Positions 17,081 to 25,523 are shown, counted from the stretch's first letter. The stretch: 64,000 nt of DNA from Palsa-1392 sp963819975 (GCA_963819975.1 CAWFYE010000004.1:186001-250000); one strand, 5' to 3'. The notes: a model not told the origin generated them from the sequence alone. Translations and numbers: made by a program.

Positions 17081-18130
17081 ATGAAACAATTTTCTCTGCT
17101 CGACCTTTCGCCCATCATCGAGGGCGGCGACGCCGCGCTCGCTTTTCGCAACACGCTCGACCTCGCGCGCCACGCAGAAGAATGGGGTTATCACCGCTAT
17201 TGGGTGGCGGAACATCACAATCTCCCGGGCATCGCGAGCGCCGCCACTTCGGTCGTGATCGGATACATCGCCGGCGGGACGAAACGCATCCGGGTCGGGG
17301 CGGGCGGAATCATGTTGCCTAACCATTCTCCGCTCGTGATCGCGGAACAGTTTGGAACCTTGGAAGCGCTCTATCCCGGACGGATTGACCTCGGGCTCGG
17401 ACGCGCGCCGGGGAGCGATCAACTGACCGCACGCGCGTTACGACGTCATCTCGGAAACGGCAGCGGCGACACCTTTCCGCAGGACGTGCTTGAACTACAA
17501 TCCTACTTCGAGCCCGCCACTCCGGATCAGGCGCTCCAGGCCGTCCCGGGCGCGGACGCACACGTTCCTCTCTACTTGTTAGGCTCGAGCGATTTTAGCG
17601 CGCGGCTCGCGGCCGAGCTGGGACTTCCCTTTGCCTTTGCCTCGCATTTCGCGCCGGACTATCTCGACGTTGCGCTCGCCCTTTACCGGCGGAATTTTCA
17701 GCCCTCAGCCTTGCTCGACAAGCCGCACGCCATGATTGGCGTCGGAATTTTCGCAGCCGCGACGGATGCGGAAGCGCAGAGGCTTTTCACTTCCTCGCAA
17801 CTGCAATTCCTCAACATGGTGCGCGGCCGACCGGGCAAACTCCCGCCGCCGGTCGAGACGATGGAGGGCCTTTGGAACGCGCCGGAACGAATCGCCGTCT
17901 CGCAAAGAACGCGCTGTTCCGCGGTTGGTTCTGCCGAGACGGTACGCCGACGGCTGGAGGAGCTGCTCGAGAAGACCGAGGCAGACGAAATCATTGCCAC
18001 CGCACAGATCTACGATCACGCCGCGCGCCTGCACTCGTTTGAAATCGCGGCTGGAGTGCTCGCCGATCTGGTTAGGCCAAACCTGCCTACGGACCGCGAC
18101 GAATTCCGCGAAAAAACCGCGGCCAGCTAA
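17081..18130 (+). CDS. luciferase-like flavin monooxygenase (LLM class, MsnO8-type)
   Basis: 349 residues. The conserved beginning FSLLDLSPIIEGGDAALAF and the barrel segments WVAEHHNLPGIASAAT, RVGAGGIMLPNHSPLVIAEQFG and RIDLGLGRAPGSD identify a group-specific LLM protein that uses FMN or F420-like flavin. The last 4 bp overlap the end of the convergent NYN gene. The substrate is unknown. Confidence 0.88.
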   Translation: MKQFSLLDLSPIIEGGDAALAFRNTLDLARHAEEWGYHRYWVAEHHNLPGIASAATSVVIGYIAGGTKRIRVGAGGIMLPNHSPLVIAEQFGTLEALYPGRIDLGLGRAPGSDQLTARALRRHLGNGSGDTFPQDVLELQSYFEPATPDQALQAVPGADAHVPLYLLGSSDFSARLAAELGLPFAFASHFAPDYLDVALALYRRNFQPSALLDKPHAMIGVGIFAAATDAEAQRLFTSSQLQFLNMVRGRPGKLPPPVETMEGLWNAPERIAVSQRTRCSAVGSAETVRRRLEELLEKTEADEIIATAQIYDHAARLHSFEIAAGVLADLVRPNLPTDRDEFREKTAAS

Positions 18131-18930
18131 TCGACCGAGTGGAGGAAGTAGCCGCCCGCGTTTTTATCGCTCTCGAGTTTCAGCAGGCCGCGTTTTTGCG
18201 CTTCCAGGAGCAGCTCGCTGAAAGTCCTAAAGCCATAGGCGCGTTCGTTGAAGCCGGGGTGCTGGCGCTTAATCGCCTGTTTCACGCGCGAGCCGTGAAC
18301 CGCGTAATCTTCGCCCCGCTCGTCGCGCAAGGCATCGATCGTGTTGTGCAAAAGGTCGAGCGCTTCCTCGATCGGCGGCCCCTGGTTCTTTTCCGGGGCG
18401 ACCTTGGCCGGCGCCTTGGCTGAGGATGCGGTCGGTCGCTTGCGCGTCGGTACTGCGCGCACCAGGTCGTCGTAATAGATGAACTCGTCGCAGTTCGTGA
18501 TGAAGAGATCGGAGGTCGATTGCTTCACCCCGACGCCAATGACGGTTTTGTCGTTCTCGCGCAACTTGCTCACAAGCGGCGAGAAATCGGAATCGCCGCT
18601 GATAATTGCAAACGTGTCGACGTGACTTTTCGTGTAACAAAGATCGAGCGCATCGACCACCATTCGGATATCGGCGGAGTTTTTGCCCGATTGCCGGACG
18701 TGCGGGATCTCGATCATTTCGAAGGCCGCTTCGTGCAACCCGCGTTTGAAAGCTTTGTAGCGGTCGAAATCGCAATAGGCCTTCTTCACCACGATGTGGC
18801 CCTTAAGCAGGAGGCGTTCGAGCACCTTGCGCACGTCAAAAGCCGGGAACTGGGCATCGTGCGCGCCGAGGGCGATGTTTTCCAAATCGAGAAAGACCGC
18901 CATCGTGGCGTCGGCATCCTGGGCGCTCAT
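18127..18930 (-). CDS. NYN-domain (LabA/DUF88) ribonuclease-like protein with C-terminal LOTUS-like domain
   Basis: 267 residues. The N-terminal NYN (PIN-like) nuclease fold has the acidic residues AVFLDLENIAL, ADIRMVVDALD and IISGDSDFSPLV, the expected metal-binding aspartates. After a Lys/Ala linker, residues about 190-267 (IEEALDLLHNTIDAL, FNERAYGFRTFSELLLEAQ) resemble an OST-HTH/LOTUS RNA-binding module. I start it at MSAQDADATMAVFLD; an earlier ATG adds 67 residues lacking conservation signs. Confidence 0.85.
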   Translation of the reverse strand: MSAQDADATMAVFLDLENIALGAHDAQFPAFDVRKVLERLLLKGHIVVKKAYCDFDRYKAFKRGLHEAAFEMIEIPHVRQSGKNSADIRMVVDALDLCYTKSHVDTFAIISGDSDFSPLVSKLRENDKTVIGVGVKQSTSDLFITNCDEFIYYDDLVRAVPTRKRPTASSAKAPAKVAPEKNQGPPIEEALDLLHNTIDALRDERGEDYAVHGSRVKQAIKRQHPGFNERAYGFRTFSELLLEAQKRGLLKLESDKNAGGYFLHSVD

Positions 18931-18990
18931 TGCCCTAGGATGTAAGCGCGATCGGGTTCGCGAAACAGGAAAAACTTCATAGTTTGAAGA

Positions 18991-19410
18991 ATGAAAAAGC
19001 TGCTTCTGGTCGCCTGTTTTTTTGTGATCGGCTGTCACAAGCCGGAGCCGGCCGAGCCGCCACCGACGCCCTCTGTGCAACAAAAACGGGCCGAGCGGGC
19101 GGTCGCGGTCCCGGAATCCACGCAGCGGCACTGGACATTTCTGAACCAGATCCGACAGGAAGACGCGTTCAGCGGCTCGATTTCTCGCACCCTTCTAGAC
19201 GAGCAAAATCAGCTCGGCGTTGTCCTTTACTCGAGCGTAAAGCCAGAAGCAGTGCCGGATTTGATGCGCGCGGTGCTGAGGGGGCTGGCCCAGAAATTTC
19301 CGGGCGAAGATGCCACCGTTATTGTCTACATGACGGCCACTCCGCCGCGCAAAATCGGGAGCGCGCATCTCGACGGAAAAACTGAGGAGCCGACTTACAC
19401 GGCAATGTAG
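18991..19410 (+). CDS. lipoprotein of unknown function
   Basis: 139 residues. MKKLLLVACFFVIGCHK is a lipoprotein signal with Cys15 at the lipobox (VIGC). A Pro/Glu-rich spacer follows, then one small domain with TLLDEQNQLGVVLYSSVKPE and DATVIVYMTATPPRKIG. No family recognised. It is transcribed divergently from the NYN gene, which lies 60 bp away. Confidence 0.68.
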   Translation: MKKLLLVACFFVIGCHKPEPAEPPPTPSVQQKRAERAVAVPESTQRHWTFLNQIRQEDAFSGSISRTLLDEQNQLGVVLYSSVKPEAVPDLMRAVLRGLAQKFPGEDATVIVYMTATPPRKIGSAHLDGKTEEPTYTAM

Positions 19411-19518
19411 ACGTTTCGTTCTGCGCCGTAACGAATGCGAAGCAATGGCCGGGCTTTCCAACCCGAAGAACGACCTCTTTTGTGAATCGATCCTACGAGA
19501 GGCGTCCGTCCCGCGCCT

Positions 19519-19537
19519 CCCAGAGGGAGGCGTCTAC
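19519..19537 (+). repeat. dispersed short repeat, copy B
   Basis: CCCAGAGGGAGGCGTCTAC matches copy A at 7861-7879 in 18 of 19 bases. The surrounding GCCTCCCAGAGGGAGGC is itself palindromic. It lies just past the stop of the minus-strand thiolase gene, so a hairpin or terminator role is possible. Confidence 0.45.
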
Positions 19538-19541
19538 AACC

Positions 19542-20780
19542 TTAATCCAGGCCCCAGATCATGGCGACGGAGGTCGTTAGGCTGCCGCCCATATTGAAGG
19601 TGAGGTATCGCTTCGCGCCTGCGACCTGCCGCGCACCGGCCTGGTTGGTCAACTGCTGATAAGCCTCGACCACCTGGCGCACGCCGGTTGCACCAACCGG
19701 ATGCCCGTCGCCGATCAAGCCGCCGCCGGTGTTGACCGGGATTTCGAAGTCGAATTTGCCGGTAACATGTTCGCCGCGCGCCTGCGGCAGGGCGGTCGCG
19801 CCACTCTTGGCCAGCTCCGCGCCTTTGCCCGGCTCCGCGAAACCGAGGATTTCGTAGGCCACGATCTCAGTGATCGAGAAACAATCGTGCACTTCCGCGC
19901 CGTGCATGTCGCGCGGCTTGAGGTTCGCCATCGCGAAAGCTTGCTCCGCCGCTTTGCGCGCGGTGCTGAAAGTTGGGGCGTCTTTCTTTTCGAGAGCGAG
20001 ATAATCGGTCGTGTGCCCGAAGCCGAGCAGTTGCGGGAGCTTTGATTTATCAATGCCGTGCTTGTCGAGATACTTCCCGGAGACGAGGACAAGTGCAGCC
20101 GCGCCGTCGGTAATCTGCGAGCAATCGGAAACGCGCAATGGCTCTGCGACGCTCGGGTTTTTCTCCGAAACCTGCGAAGCGTGGTCGTAGGTCAAGTCGG
20201 CGTCGCGCATTTGCGCGAGCGGGTTCAGGCGCGCATGCGCGTAATTCTTGTAGGCGACGGCAGCGAGGTCATGCGGCGTTGCGCCATACTTGTCGATGTA
20301 GATCTGCGCAATCTTGCCGAACAATTTAGGGAACATGAAATCACCGTATTCCGGCCGCTCGACGTCGAAATCCGCCGCCGCTCCCAGAACATCGGAGCCG
20401 TCTTTGGCCGACATGGTCTTTTGCTGTTCCGCGCCGACGACGAGCACCGCGTCGTGAAATCCGCCCATGATCCATTGCGCCCCGAGCAGGACGGAGAGCG
20501 CTCCCGAGGCGCAGGCCGCCTCCGTGTGCATCGTCGGGATGCCGTGCAGTTTTTCGTCGATCTCCGGGATGAACGCGCCGAGGTGGAGCTGCTTCGTAAA
20601 CTGCCCGGCATTGAAATTTCCAACCGCCGCCGCCTGGATTTCGCCCGGATCGATCTTCGCATCTTCGATCGCTTTTTGGCCGGCTTCCTTGATCACGTCG
20701 CGGAGTGCTTTGCCTTCTTTTTTGAGGTTGCGCTTAAAGTCGGTTCGGCCCGCGCCGAGGATGTAAACTGGTTCGTTCAT
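19542..20780 (-). CDS. thiolase of the SCP-x/acetyl-CoA acetyltransferase-like branch
   Basis: About 412 residues. Family signs are YILGAGRTDFKRN at the start, the reactive Cys in TEAACASGALSV, HDCFSITEIVAYE, and the C-terminal NTGGGLIGDGHPVGATGVRQ (His). It belongs to a different branch from the PcaF-type thiolase at 30979: it has GDGHPVGATG instead of AIGHPLGCSG, and shares no close sequence with the repeat array. Start chosen at MNEPVYILGAG. Probable role: thiolytic cleavage in fatty-acid or steroid-like catabolism (inference). Confidence 0.88.
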   Translation of the reverse strand: MNEPVYILGAGRTDFKRNLKKEGKALRDVIKEAGQKAIEDAKIDPGEIQAAAVGNFNAGQFTKQLHLGAFIPEIDEKLHGIPTMHTEAACASGALSVLLGAQWIMGGFHDAVLVVGAEQQKTMSAKDGSDVLGAAADFDVERPEYGDFMFPKLFGKIAQIYIDKYGATPHDLAAVAYKNYAHARLNPLAQMRDADLTYDHASQVSEKNPSVAEPLRVSDCSQITDGAAALVLVSGKYLDKHGIDKSKLPQLLGFGHTTDYLALEKKDAPTFSTARKAAEQAFAMANLKPRDMHGAEVHDCFSITEIVAYEILGFAEPGKGAELAKSGATALPQARGEHVTGKFDFEIPVNTGGGLIGDGHPVGATGVRQVVEAYQQLTNQAGARQVAGAKRYLTFNMGGSLTTSVAMIWGLD

Positions 20781-20877
20781 AGCTGCGCTAAACCTAAGCC
20801 ACGCGCACGATCCTGTCATCCACGTCCCCGCTTCTGATGCTGACAATGGCCGCGAGCACTGATAACATCAGTCCGCT

Positions 20878-21741
20878 GTGGAATTTAGTGCCGCTCGCCG
20901 GCGCACGTTTTCATTTATGAACACATGCTTGAGACGTCGACACCCACTTAAGGTGAATTCTTTATTCGCAGCCATTCTCGCGCTCTCTTCCGTCGCTTAC
21001 TCAGCGGACCTTCCCACGTTCGTCGATCTTCCGAGCAGCCTGATCATCGGCGCATATGCCGGTGGCAAGTGGATCCCAAGCGAAACGGCCGGGAAAGCCC
21101 TGAAACCGGGAAGAAAGTACCGCCTCTTCACCCTGACCGGCAAGTCTGGCGAAGCGGTCGGCGGGAAAGCCGGCGCCAATGCTGACGTTTGCCCTGATGT
21201 CTGGGAACAGATCATGAAACCCGCCACCGAGCAGCATGCCATCGCTGTGGCCGCGCCGTGGAATCCCATGCCCCGCACCGCCAGGTCGTCCGACAAGACA
21301 CAGGAAGTTTATCTAAAAGCGGCGCACGATTTCCTTGTCGGCAAGGGCATCGCCAAACCGGTCGTAAAGATTACCCAGTTGTTGCGGATCGACCTGGACG
21401 GCGACGGTGAGGACGAAGTCTTGCTCAGCGCCACTAAATATCCAGGCGAACCCGGCGAGAGCCCGCCTAGTGCGGTGGCCGGCAATTATTCGTTTGTGCT
21501 CCTGCGCCACTTCGTGGACGGAAAGGTGCAGACGAAACTGATCGACGGCGAGTTCTACCCTAAGGCGAGCGAGTCGCAAACTCCTTACCGCTACGAAATT
21601 TCCGGCCTGCTCGATCTCGACGGCGACGGACGCCTCGAAGTCATTCTCTATTCCGCCTACTACGAGGGCGCCACGGTTACCGTGTGGCACTTCGGCGCGG
21701 GGAAGCTGCACAAGGTTCTCGAGATCGGCTGCGGCGCCTGA
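20878..21741 (+). CDS. exported protein with calcium-loop (DxDGDG) repeats
   Basis: Up to 287 residues. The better start may be the ATG 13 codons in (MNTCLRRRHPLK), which puts LFAAILALSSVAYSA as the signal peptide. The mature protein has two acidic loops, RIDLDGDGEDEVLLSATKY and LDLDGDGRLEVILYSA, typical of VCBS/FG-GAP or dockerin-like Ca-binding loops. Its last 108 bp are duplicated at 23409-23516 with two mismatches. Function unknown. Confidence 0.7.
   Translation: MEFSAARRRTFSFMNTCLRRRHPLKVNSLFAAILALSSVAYSADLPTFVDLPSSLIIGAYAGGKWIPSETAGKALKPGRKYRLFTLTGKSGEAVGGKAGANADVCPDVWEQIMKPATEQHAIAVAAPWNPMPRTARSSDKTQEVYLKAAHDFLVGKGIAKPVVKITQLLRIDLDGDGEDEVLLSATKYPGEPGESPPSAVAGNYSFVLLRHFVDGKVQTKLIDGEFYPKASESQTPYRYEISGLLDLDGDGRLEVILYSAYYEGATVTVWHFGAGKLHKVLEIGCGA
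21634..21741 (+). repeat. 3'-end direct repeat, left copy (inside the gene at 20878)
   Basis: The last 108 bp of the exported-protein gene, including its stop codon, are repeated at 23409-23516 in the same orientation with two differences, both in the last 10 bases (GCGGCGCCTGA against GCCGCGCCTAA). The repeats bracket 1667 bp containing a glutaryl-CoA dehydrogenase ruin and an FkbM methyltransferase gene. Confidence 0.95.
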
Positions 21742-22054
21742 GCTCTAACGACAAGTCAGAGCAGAAACAACCACCGAACCTCGATCGAGATGCCGGAAGA
21801 GATTTTGGCAGCCTCAACGCTTGGAAAGCCAACCAAGCCGAGACAGCACTGCTCAACAATGAACCGGTCTTGGCGCAGGGCGCCCAATTGCGCGCTGTCT
21901 CTCTCGCGCTTGAATGGCCTACGTCGTTGCGAAATTCGGATTTTGGATAAGGGTTCACCGCACGTCAGGATCCTTCGGTGAGATATCGTTAGGCCTTGGC
22001 CTGTTATCCCAAGGCATGCAACTTCAGCGCAGCCCGCAGCGGACACTGCCATCC

Positions 22055-22390
22055 CTAGTCTCCGCCGAAGGCATTCATCCCGGTGATATCGTGGTCGACG
22101 ACCAGGGTGCGGATGTCGTCTGTGCCTCGTAGGTATAAACGCTCTCGATATTCATGAACTGCCGGATGACAGAATAACGATCGATGATGCCGACCGCGCC
22201 GAGGATCTCGCGCGCAAGGTGGGCACATACCCGCGCTATCCAGACGATGGTGCGCTTCGCGAGCGAAATCTGAGCGGGACGAACCTTGCCCGCTTCCATC
22301 GCGCGAGTGAGACGCAAGGCGAGCAGTTGCGCGTTCGTGATTTCCTGCACCATCCAGACGAGCGAGTGCCTCAGGCCCATTTTATGCCGT
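22055..22390 (-). pseudogene. glutaryl-CoA dehydrogenase-like 3' fragment, frameshifted
   Basis: On the minus strand the translation MGLRHSLVWMVQEITNAQ, KVRPAQISLAKRTIVWIARV and ILGAVGIIDRYSVIRQFMN matches the C-terminal helical domain of glutaryl-CoA dehydrogenases (acyl-CoA dehydrogenase family). After SVYTYE a one-base deletion shifts the frame. Restoring it gives GTDDIRTLVVDHDITGMNAF and then a stop at 22055-22057. The N-terminal two thirds of the gene are missing. The fragment lies inside the 1.7-kb insert bounded by the 108-bp repeats and overlaps the upstream part of the FkbM reading frame on the other strand. Confidence 0.82.
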
Positions 22391-23379
22391 CTCGCCTCCT
22401 TTCTAGCTGCGGGTCGGCGGTTCACGTGCTAGATCGAAATACCATGGAGCTTACATTGCATGGCGGGCGGCACGGGGGCTTCCTCCACTATGTATGCGAT
22501 CCGCTAATCGGGGGGTCTTTAGCTCATTATGGGGAATGGGCCGAAGAGGAACTGTATCTTCTTTCGTCATTCATCCGGCCGGGGGATACCGTGCTGGACG
22601 TAGGAGCTAACATTGGCACCCATTCGATTGCCTTCAGCCGTTTCGTCGGCCCAACGGGACGTGTGATCTCGATTGACGGCCAACGGCGCGCCTTCGAGCT
22701 TCTGATAATGAATCGTTTTCTGAATGCGGCCGAGAACCTGCACTGCATTCAGGCGATCGTGGGCAAGCAAAATGGGATGCGGATGGTGGCAGAGGAGGAT
22801 GCCGCGCACGGCCCGAATCTGGCCTGTGTTTCGTTTGTTGACTATGAAGCGCCACGTCCCGGCGACGCGTCCACCCAAGAAATTCTCATTCCCCGGGTAG
22901 TTCTTGCCCTCGACGAGGTTCAGCTGCCTCGATGCGAGCTGATTAAGATCGATGCTGAAGCGATGGAACTGGAAGTCATGTTGGGCGCCACCCGCACGAT
23001 CGAGCAACACCGGCCCGTTATTTATTTCGAGCAAACCAGCGATCGTAATTTTGCGGAGACATTTCAATTCCTGAAATCACTCTCTTATGAGCCGTTCTGG
23101 CATGTGGCCGATCCTTTCAATCGAAATAATCTGCGAGGCAATTCTAAGAACATCTTTGGCGGAGCGCGCGAGGTGATGGTGCTCGCTTTACCGAAAGAGG
23201 GAAGCAACAAGACGGTGCGAAAAGGCGTAATCTTGAGGGAAATTATGGGACCGGTTTATAATCCGCCCTGCTATCCATTGCCAGAACCTGGCTGGGCGCT
23301 CCCAGAAAATGCCTATCGCGACCTACCTCCAGTCGACTTACAGCGGATCAAGAATCTGTGGAAGGAATTCGCCCGTTGA
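22384..23379 (+). CDS. FkbM-family SAM-dependent methyltransferase
   Basis: About 331 residues from 22384, or 311 if the ATG at 22444 is used. The methyltransferase core is clear: FIRPGDTVLDVGANIGTHSI (motif I), GRVISIDGQRRAFELLIMN, ELIKIDAEAMELEVMLGA and RPVIYFEQTSD. These are FkbM O-methyltransferase features, common in polysaccharide or glycolipid decoration. The reading frame extends upstream to 22219, but that part is antisense to a gcdH fragment and is unlikely to be coding. It lies inside the insert bounded by 108-bp direct repeats, with base use less GC-biased than its neighbours. Confidence 0.8.
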   Translation: MPSRLLSSCGSAVHVLDRNTMELTLHGGRHGGFLHYVCDPLIGGSLAHYGEWAEEELYLLSSFIRPGDTVLDVGANIGTHSIAFSRFVGPTGRVISIDGQRRAFELLIMNRFLNAAENLHCIQAIVGKQNGMRMVAEEDAAHGPNLACVSFVDYEAPRPGDASTQEILIPRVVLALDEVQLPRCELIKIDAEAMELEVMLGATRTIEQHRPVIYFEQTSDRNFAETFQFLKSLSYEPFWHVADPFNRNNLRGNSKNIFGGAREVMVLALPKEGSNKTVRKGVILREIMGPVYNPPCYPLPEPGWALPENAYRDLPPVDLQRIKNLWKEFAR

Positions 23380-23408
23380 AGGGGCCGGCGCGAATCGCGG
23401 CATCGCGG

Positions 23409-23516
23409 CTCGAAGTCATTCTCTATTCCGCCTACTACGAGGGCGCCACGGTTACCGTGTGGCACTTCGGCGCGGGGAAGCTGCACAAGGTTCTCGAGAT
23501 CGGCTGCCGCGCCTAA
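23409..23516 (+). repeat. 3'-end direct repeat, right copy
   Basis: A 106/108 match to the last 108 bp of the gene ending at 21741, from CTCGAAGTCATTC to a stop codon (TAA instead of TGA). It begins 30 bp after the FkbM stop codon. Sequence before and after it does not match the left copy, so the duplicated unit is exactly this 3' end. Confidence 0.95.
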
Positions 23517-23650
23517 ACGGCGGTGCGTGTGACATGATGATTTGTGTTGGAGATGACACTAATAAATTGCCGGTTGGCCCTTGCCAACATTGCTTAACGG
23601 AAGCTCTGCGGCTTGCTCACACCCGCGGGATCGCGTACCCGACTCCACGT

Positions 23651-24241
23651 ATGATCAAAGGCAGCGAAATCCGAAAAGCCGACCATCCAATCGAACCACT
23701 CCTGCTCGATCGCTGGTCGCCCCGCGCGATGTCGGGCGAAGAAGTTCCGCCGGAGGAATTGATGCGGCTCTTTGAAGCGGCGCGCTGGGCTCCTTCATCT
23801 TTTAACGCCCAGCAGTGGCACGCGCTTTACGCCCGGCGCGGCGGCGAGCATTGGCCCACCTTTCTTGGTTTGCTCGTAGAGGGAAACAAGGCCTGGGCCC
23901 AACACGCCGCCGTTCTCGTGCTCTTCATCTCGCGCGAAACCTTCGAATACAACGGGGATGAATCGGTTAGCCATTCCTACGACTGCGGGGCGGCCTGGGA
24001 GAATTTCGCCCTCCAGGGTTTTAGCCAGGGCTTGGTCGTGCATGGCATGGAAGGCTTCGATTACGAGCGGGCGAGAACCGAGCTGCAAATTCCCACCGGT
24101 TTCCGGGTGGAAGCGATGGCGGCCGTCGGCAAACCGGGTGGAAAAGAAACGCTTCCCGAAAAACTTCGCGCCAAAGAAAGCCCTAACGAACGCCGCAAGC
24201 TAAGCGAGAGTATCTGCGAAGGCCCGTTCGCTTTTAGGTAA
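23651..24241 (+). CDS. nitroreductase family protein
   Basis: 196 residues. DRWSPRAMSGEEVPPEELMR, FEAARWAPSSFNAQQWHALY and the later SHSYDCGAAWENFALQ and FRVEAMAAVGKPGGKETLP are the standard FMN-binding nitroreductase segments. The ATG at 23651 is selected since it gives the usual short N-terminus before HPIEPLLLDRWSPR. It probably uses NAD(P)H and FMN; the substrate is unknown. It begins 134 bp after the right 108-bp repeat. Confidence 0.88.
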   Translation: MIKGSEIRKADHPIEPLLLDRWSPRAMSGEEVPPEELMRLFEAARWAPSSFNAQQWHALYARRGGEHWPTFLGLLVEGNKAWAQHAAVLVLFISRETFEYNGDESVSHSYDCGAAWENFALQGFSQGLVVHGMEGFDYERARTELQIPTGFRVEAMAAVGKPGGKETLPEKLRAKESPNERRKLSESICEGPFAFR

Positions 24242-24268
24242 ACGCCGGCCGGCCAGGAACGTGCATCG

Positions 24269-24775
24269 TCACTTTCGCCGCTGAAGGCGCGCTTCCGCGA
24301 GGTCGATATCGTGCTGGCTGCGGCGGAGCACTTCGTCGTTAATCGACTCGTCATTGCGCAGACCGATGACAGTCTCGGATTCTGTTTCGAGAGCCTCCCG
24401 GGCTAACTCTTCAAACTCCTGCGAGTAAAACCGCCGGACGCCATCTTCGTGCGACGCTTCCCGGCTCAATTGCCGGACGCGGTCGGCGTATTCGGAACGC
24501 AGGCGGTCAATCGTCTCAGGCCGGGCTCGACTCGCCGATCCGATCTCTTCGATGCGAGCGAGCGCGGCTTCGTTTGCCTTCAGACGCGCCATTCGCTCTT
24601 CTTTTTCCGGCACGTGATCGTCCACGATTTTCAACCAGCCAAGGAGCGGCTTCAGAGTCAGTCCTTGCGCGACGAGCGTTCCGAAAACGACATAGAACGT
24701 CACGAGCAGGATCAGATTGCGTCCAGGAAATGGCGTGCCATCCGCGAGGAGAAATGGAATGGCCAGCGCGCAACT
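24269..24775 (-). pseudogene. C-terminal fragment of a CPA1-type Na+/H+ antiporter
   Basis: On the minus strand the frame reads AIPFLLADGTPFPGRNLILL, VTFYVVFGTLVAQGLTLKPL and then a long charged cytosolic tail (HVPEKEERMARLKANEAALA, ending LAEARLQRRK). This is the last membrane helix region and tail of a CPA1/NhaP exchanger. The ten or so preceding helices are absent: upstream of 24775 the sequence switches to the start of an unrelated hydrolase. I therefore treat it as a broken gene, although a shortened protein could be made from the in-frame ATG at 24703. Confidence 0.75.
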
Positions 24776-24818
24776 GATCCACCGCCAATCCGAAACCCCG
24801 ATGCAGGAGCGATTTCAT
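24776..24818 (-). pseudogene. 5' stub of a hydrolase gene (paralog of 13043-14032)
   Basis: MKSLLHRGFGLAVDQ is close to the first residues of the hydrolase at 13043-14032 (MRTFLHRGFGLAVDQ). After about 15 codons the sequence changes to the antiporter fragment. With the intact acyltransferase just upstream on the same strand (24834-25523), this is the mirror image of the 13-14 kb locus, where the hydrolase survives and the acyltransferase is broken. Confidence 0.75.
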
Positions 24819-24833
24819 TTCGTTAGTCGTTCG

Positions 24834-25523
24834 TTAGGCCCGCGACTTGCCCATACGTTCCTGCGGCGTGGTCGGCAAATCGTCGGCCTTGAGACCGAAG
24901 TGCGCGACCGTCGCAGCCCCGAGGGCCCGCATGGCGTCTGCCACGGCGTCATTTGCCTTCTTGTCCTCTAGTTGCGTCACCCGAATTGGCGCCCCCATCG
25001 TAATCCAAACGGAAACGCGCGGCGGTAGAGGCGACCAACTGCGCGCGGCGTAGAGACGATCGCTCCCGAAGATGAGACAGGGAATGATCGGCACGTCCGC
25101 CAGGCGCGCGAACGCGCTCGCGCCGCTCTTCGGCGCAACGCCGCCGAGGATCGAGGTCGCGCCCGCACGAATCCCACCCTCGGGAAACACACCGACAAGC
25201 CGTCCGGCGCGCAAACGCTCGAGGCCGACCCGGAGCGCGCGGCGATCCGGTCGCGAGCGGTCGACTGGAAAAGTGTTGACCGCCCGCAGCCACGCGCCAC
25301 CCAGCCGGTTGGCATAAAATTCCTCCGTCGTCATCCAGTCGATCGCACGCCGGAAGAAAAGGGTGAGGAACACCGGATCGAAATGCGAGATGTGATTGGA
25401 GATCACGACGGCCGCACCGGAAGGTTCCACCGCGCCCGGCATTCGCCAGGTCTGGAGGCACACGAACGGGCTCGACACGACACGTGCCGCGGCTCGCGTA
25501 AAGCGGTAGGGCCAGCTGCTCAT
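24834..25523 (-). CDS. 1-acyl-sn-glycerol-3-phosphate acyltransferase family (PlsC-like)
   Basis: 229 residues. The HX4D catalytic motif is ISNHISHFD, the substrate-binding block is GVFPEGGIR, and VPIIPCLIFGSDRLYAARS corresponds to block IV. It would transfer an acyl chain to a lysophospholipid at the cytosolic membrane face. The last codons GCC-TAA-CGA coincide with a TCGTTAGGC-type motif. A shrunken paralog is at 14044-14253. Confidence 0.88.
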   Translation of the reverse strand: MSSWPYRFTRAAARVVSSPFVCLQTWRMPGAVEPSGAAVVISNHISHFDPVFLTLFFRRAIDWMTTEEFYANRLGGAWLRAVNTFPVDRSRPDRRALRVGLERLRAGRLVGVFPEGGIRAGATSILGGVAPKSGASAFARLADVPIIPCLIFGSDRLYAARSWSPLPPRVSVWITMGAPIRVTQLEDKKANDAVADAMRALGAATVAHFGLKADDLPTTPQERMGKSRA

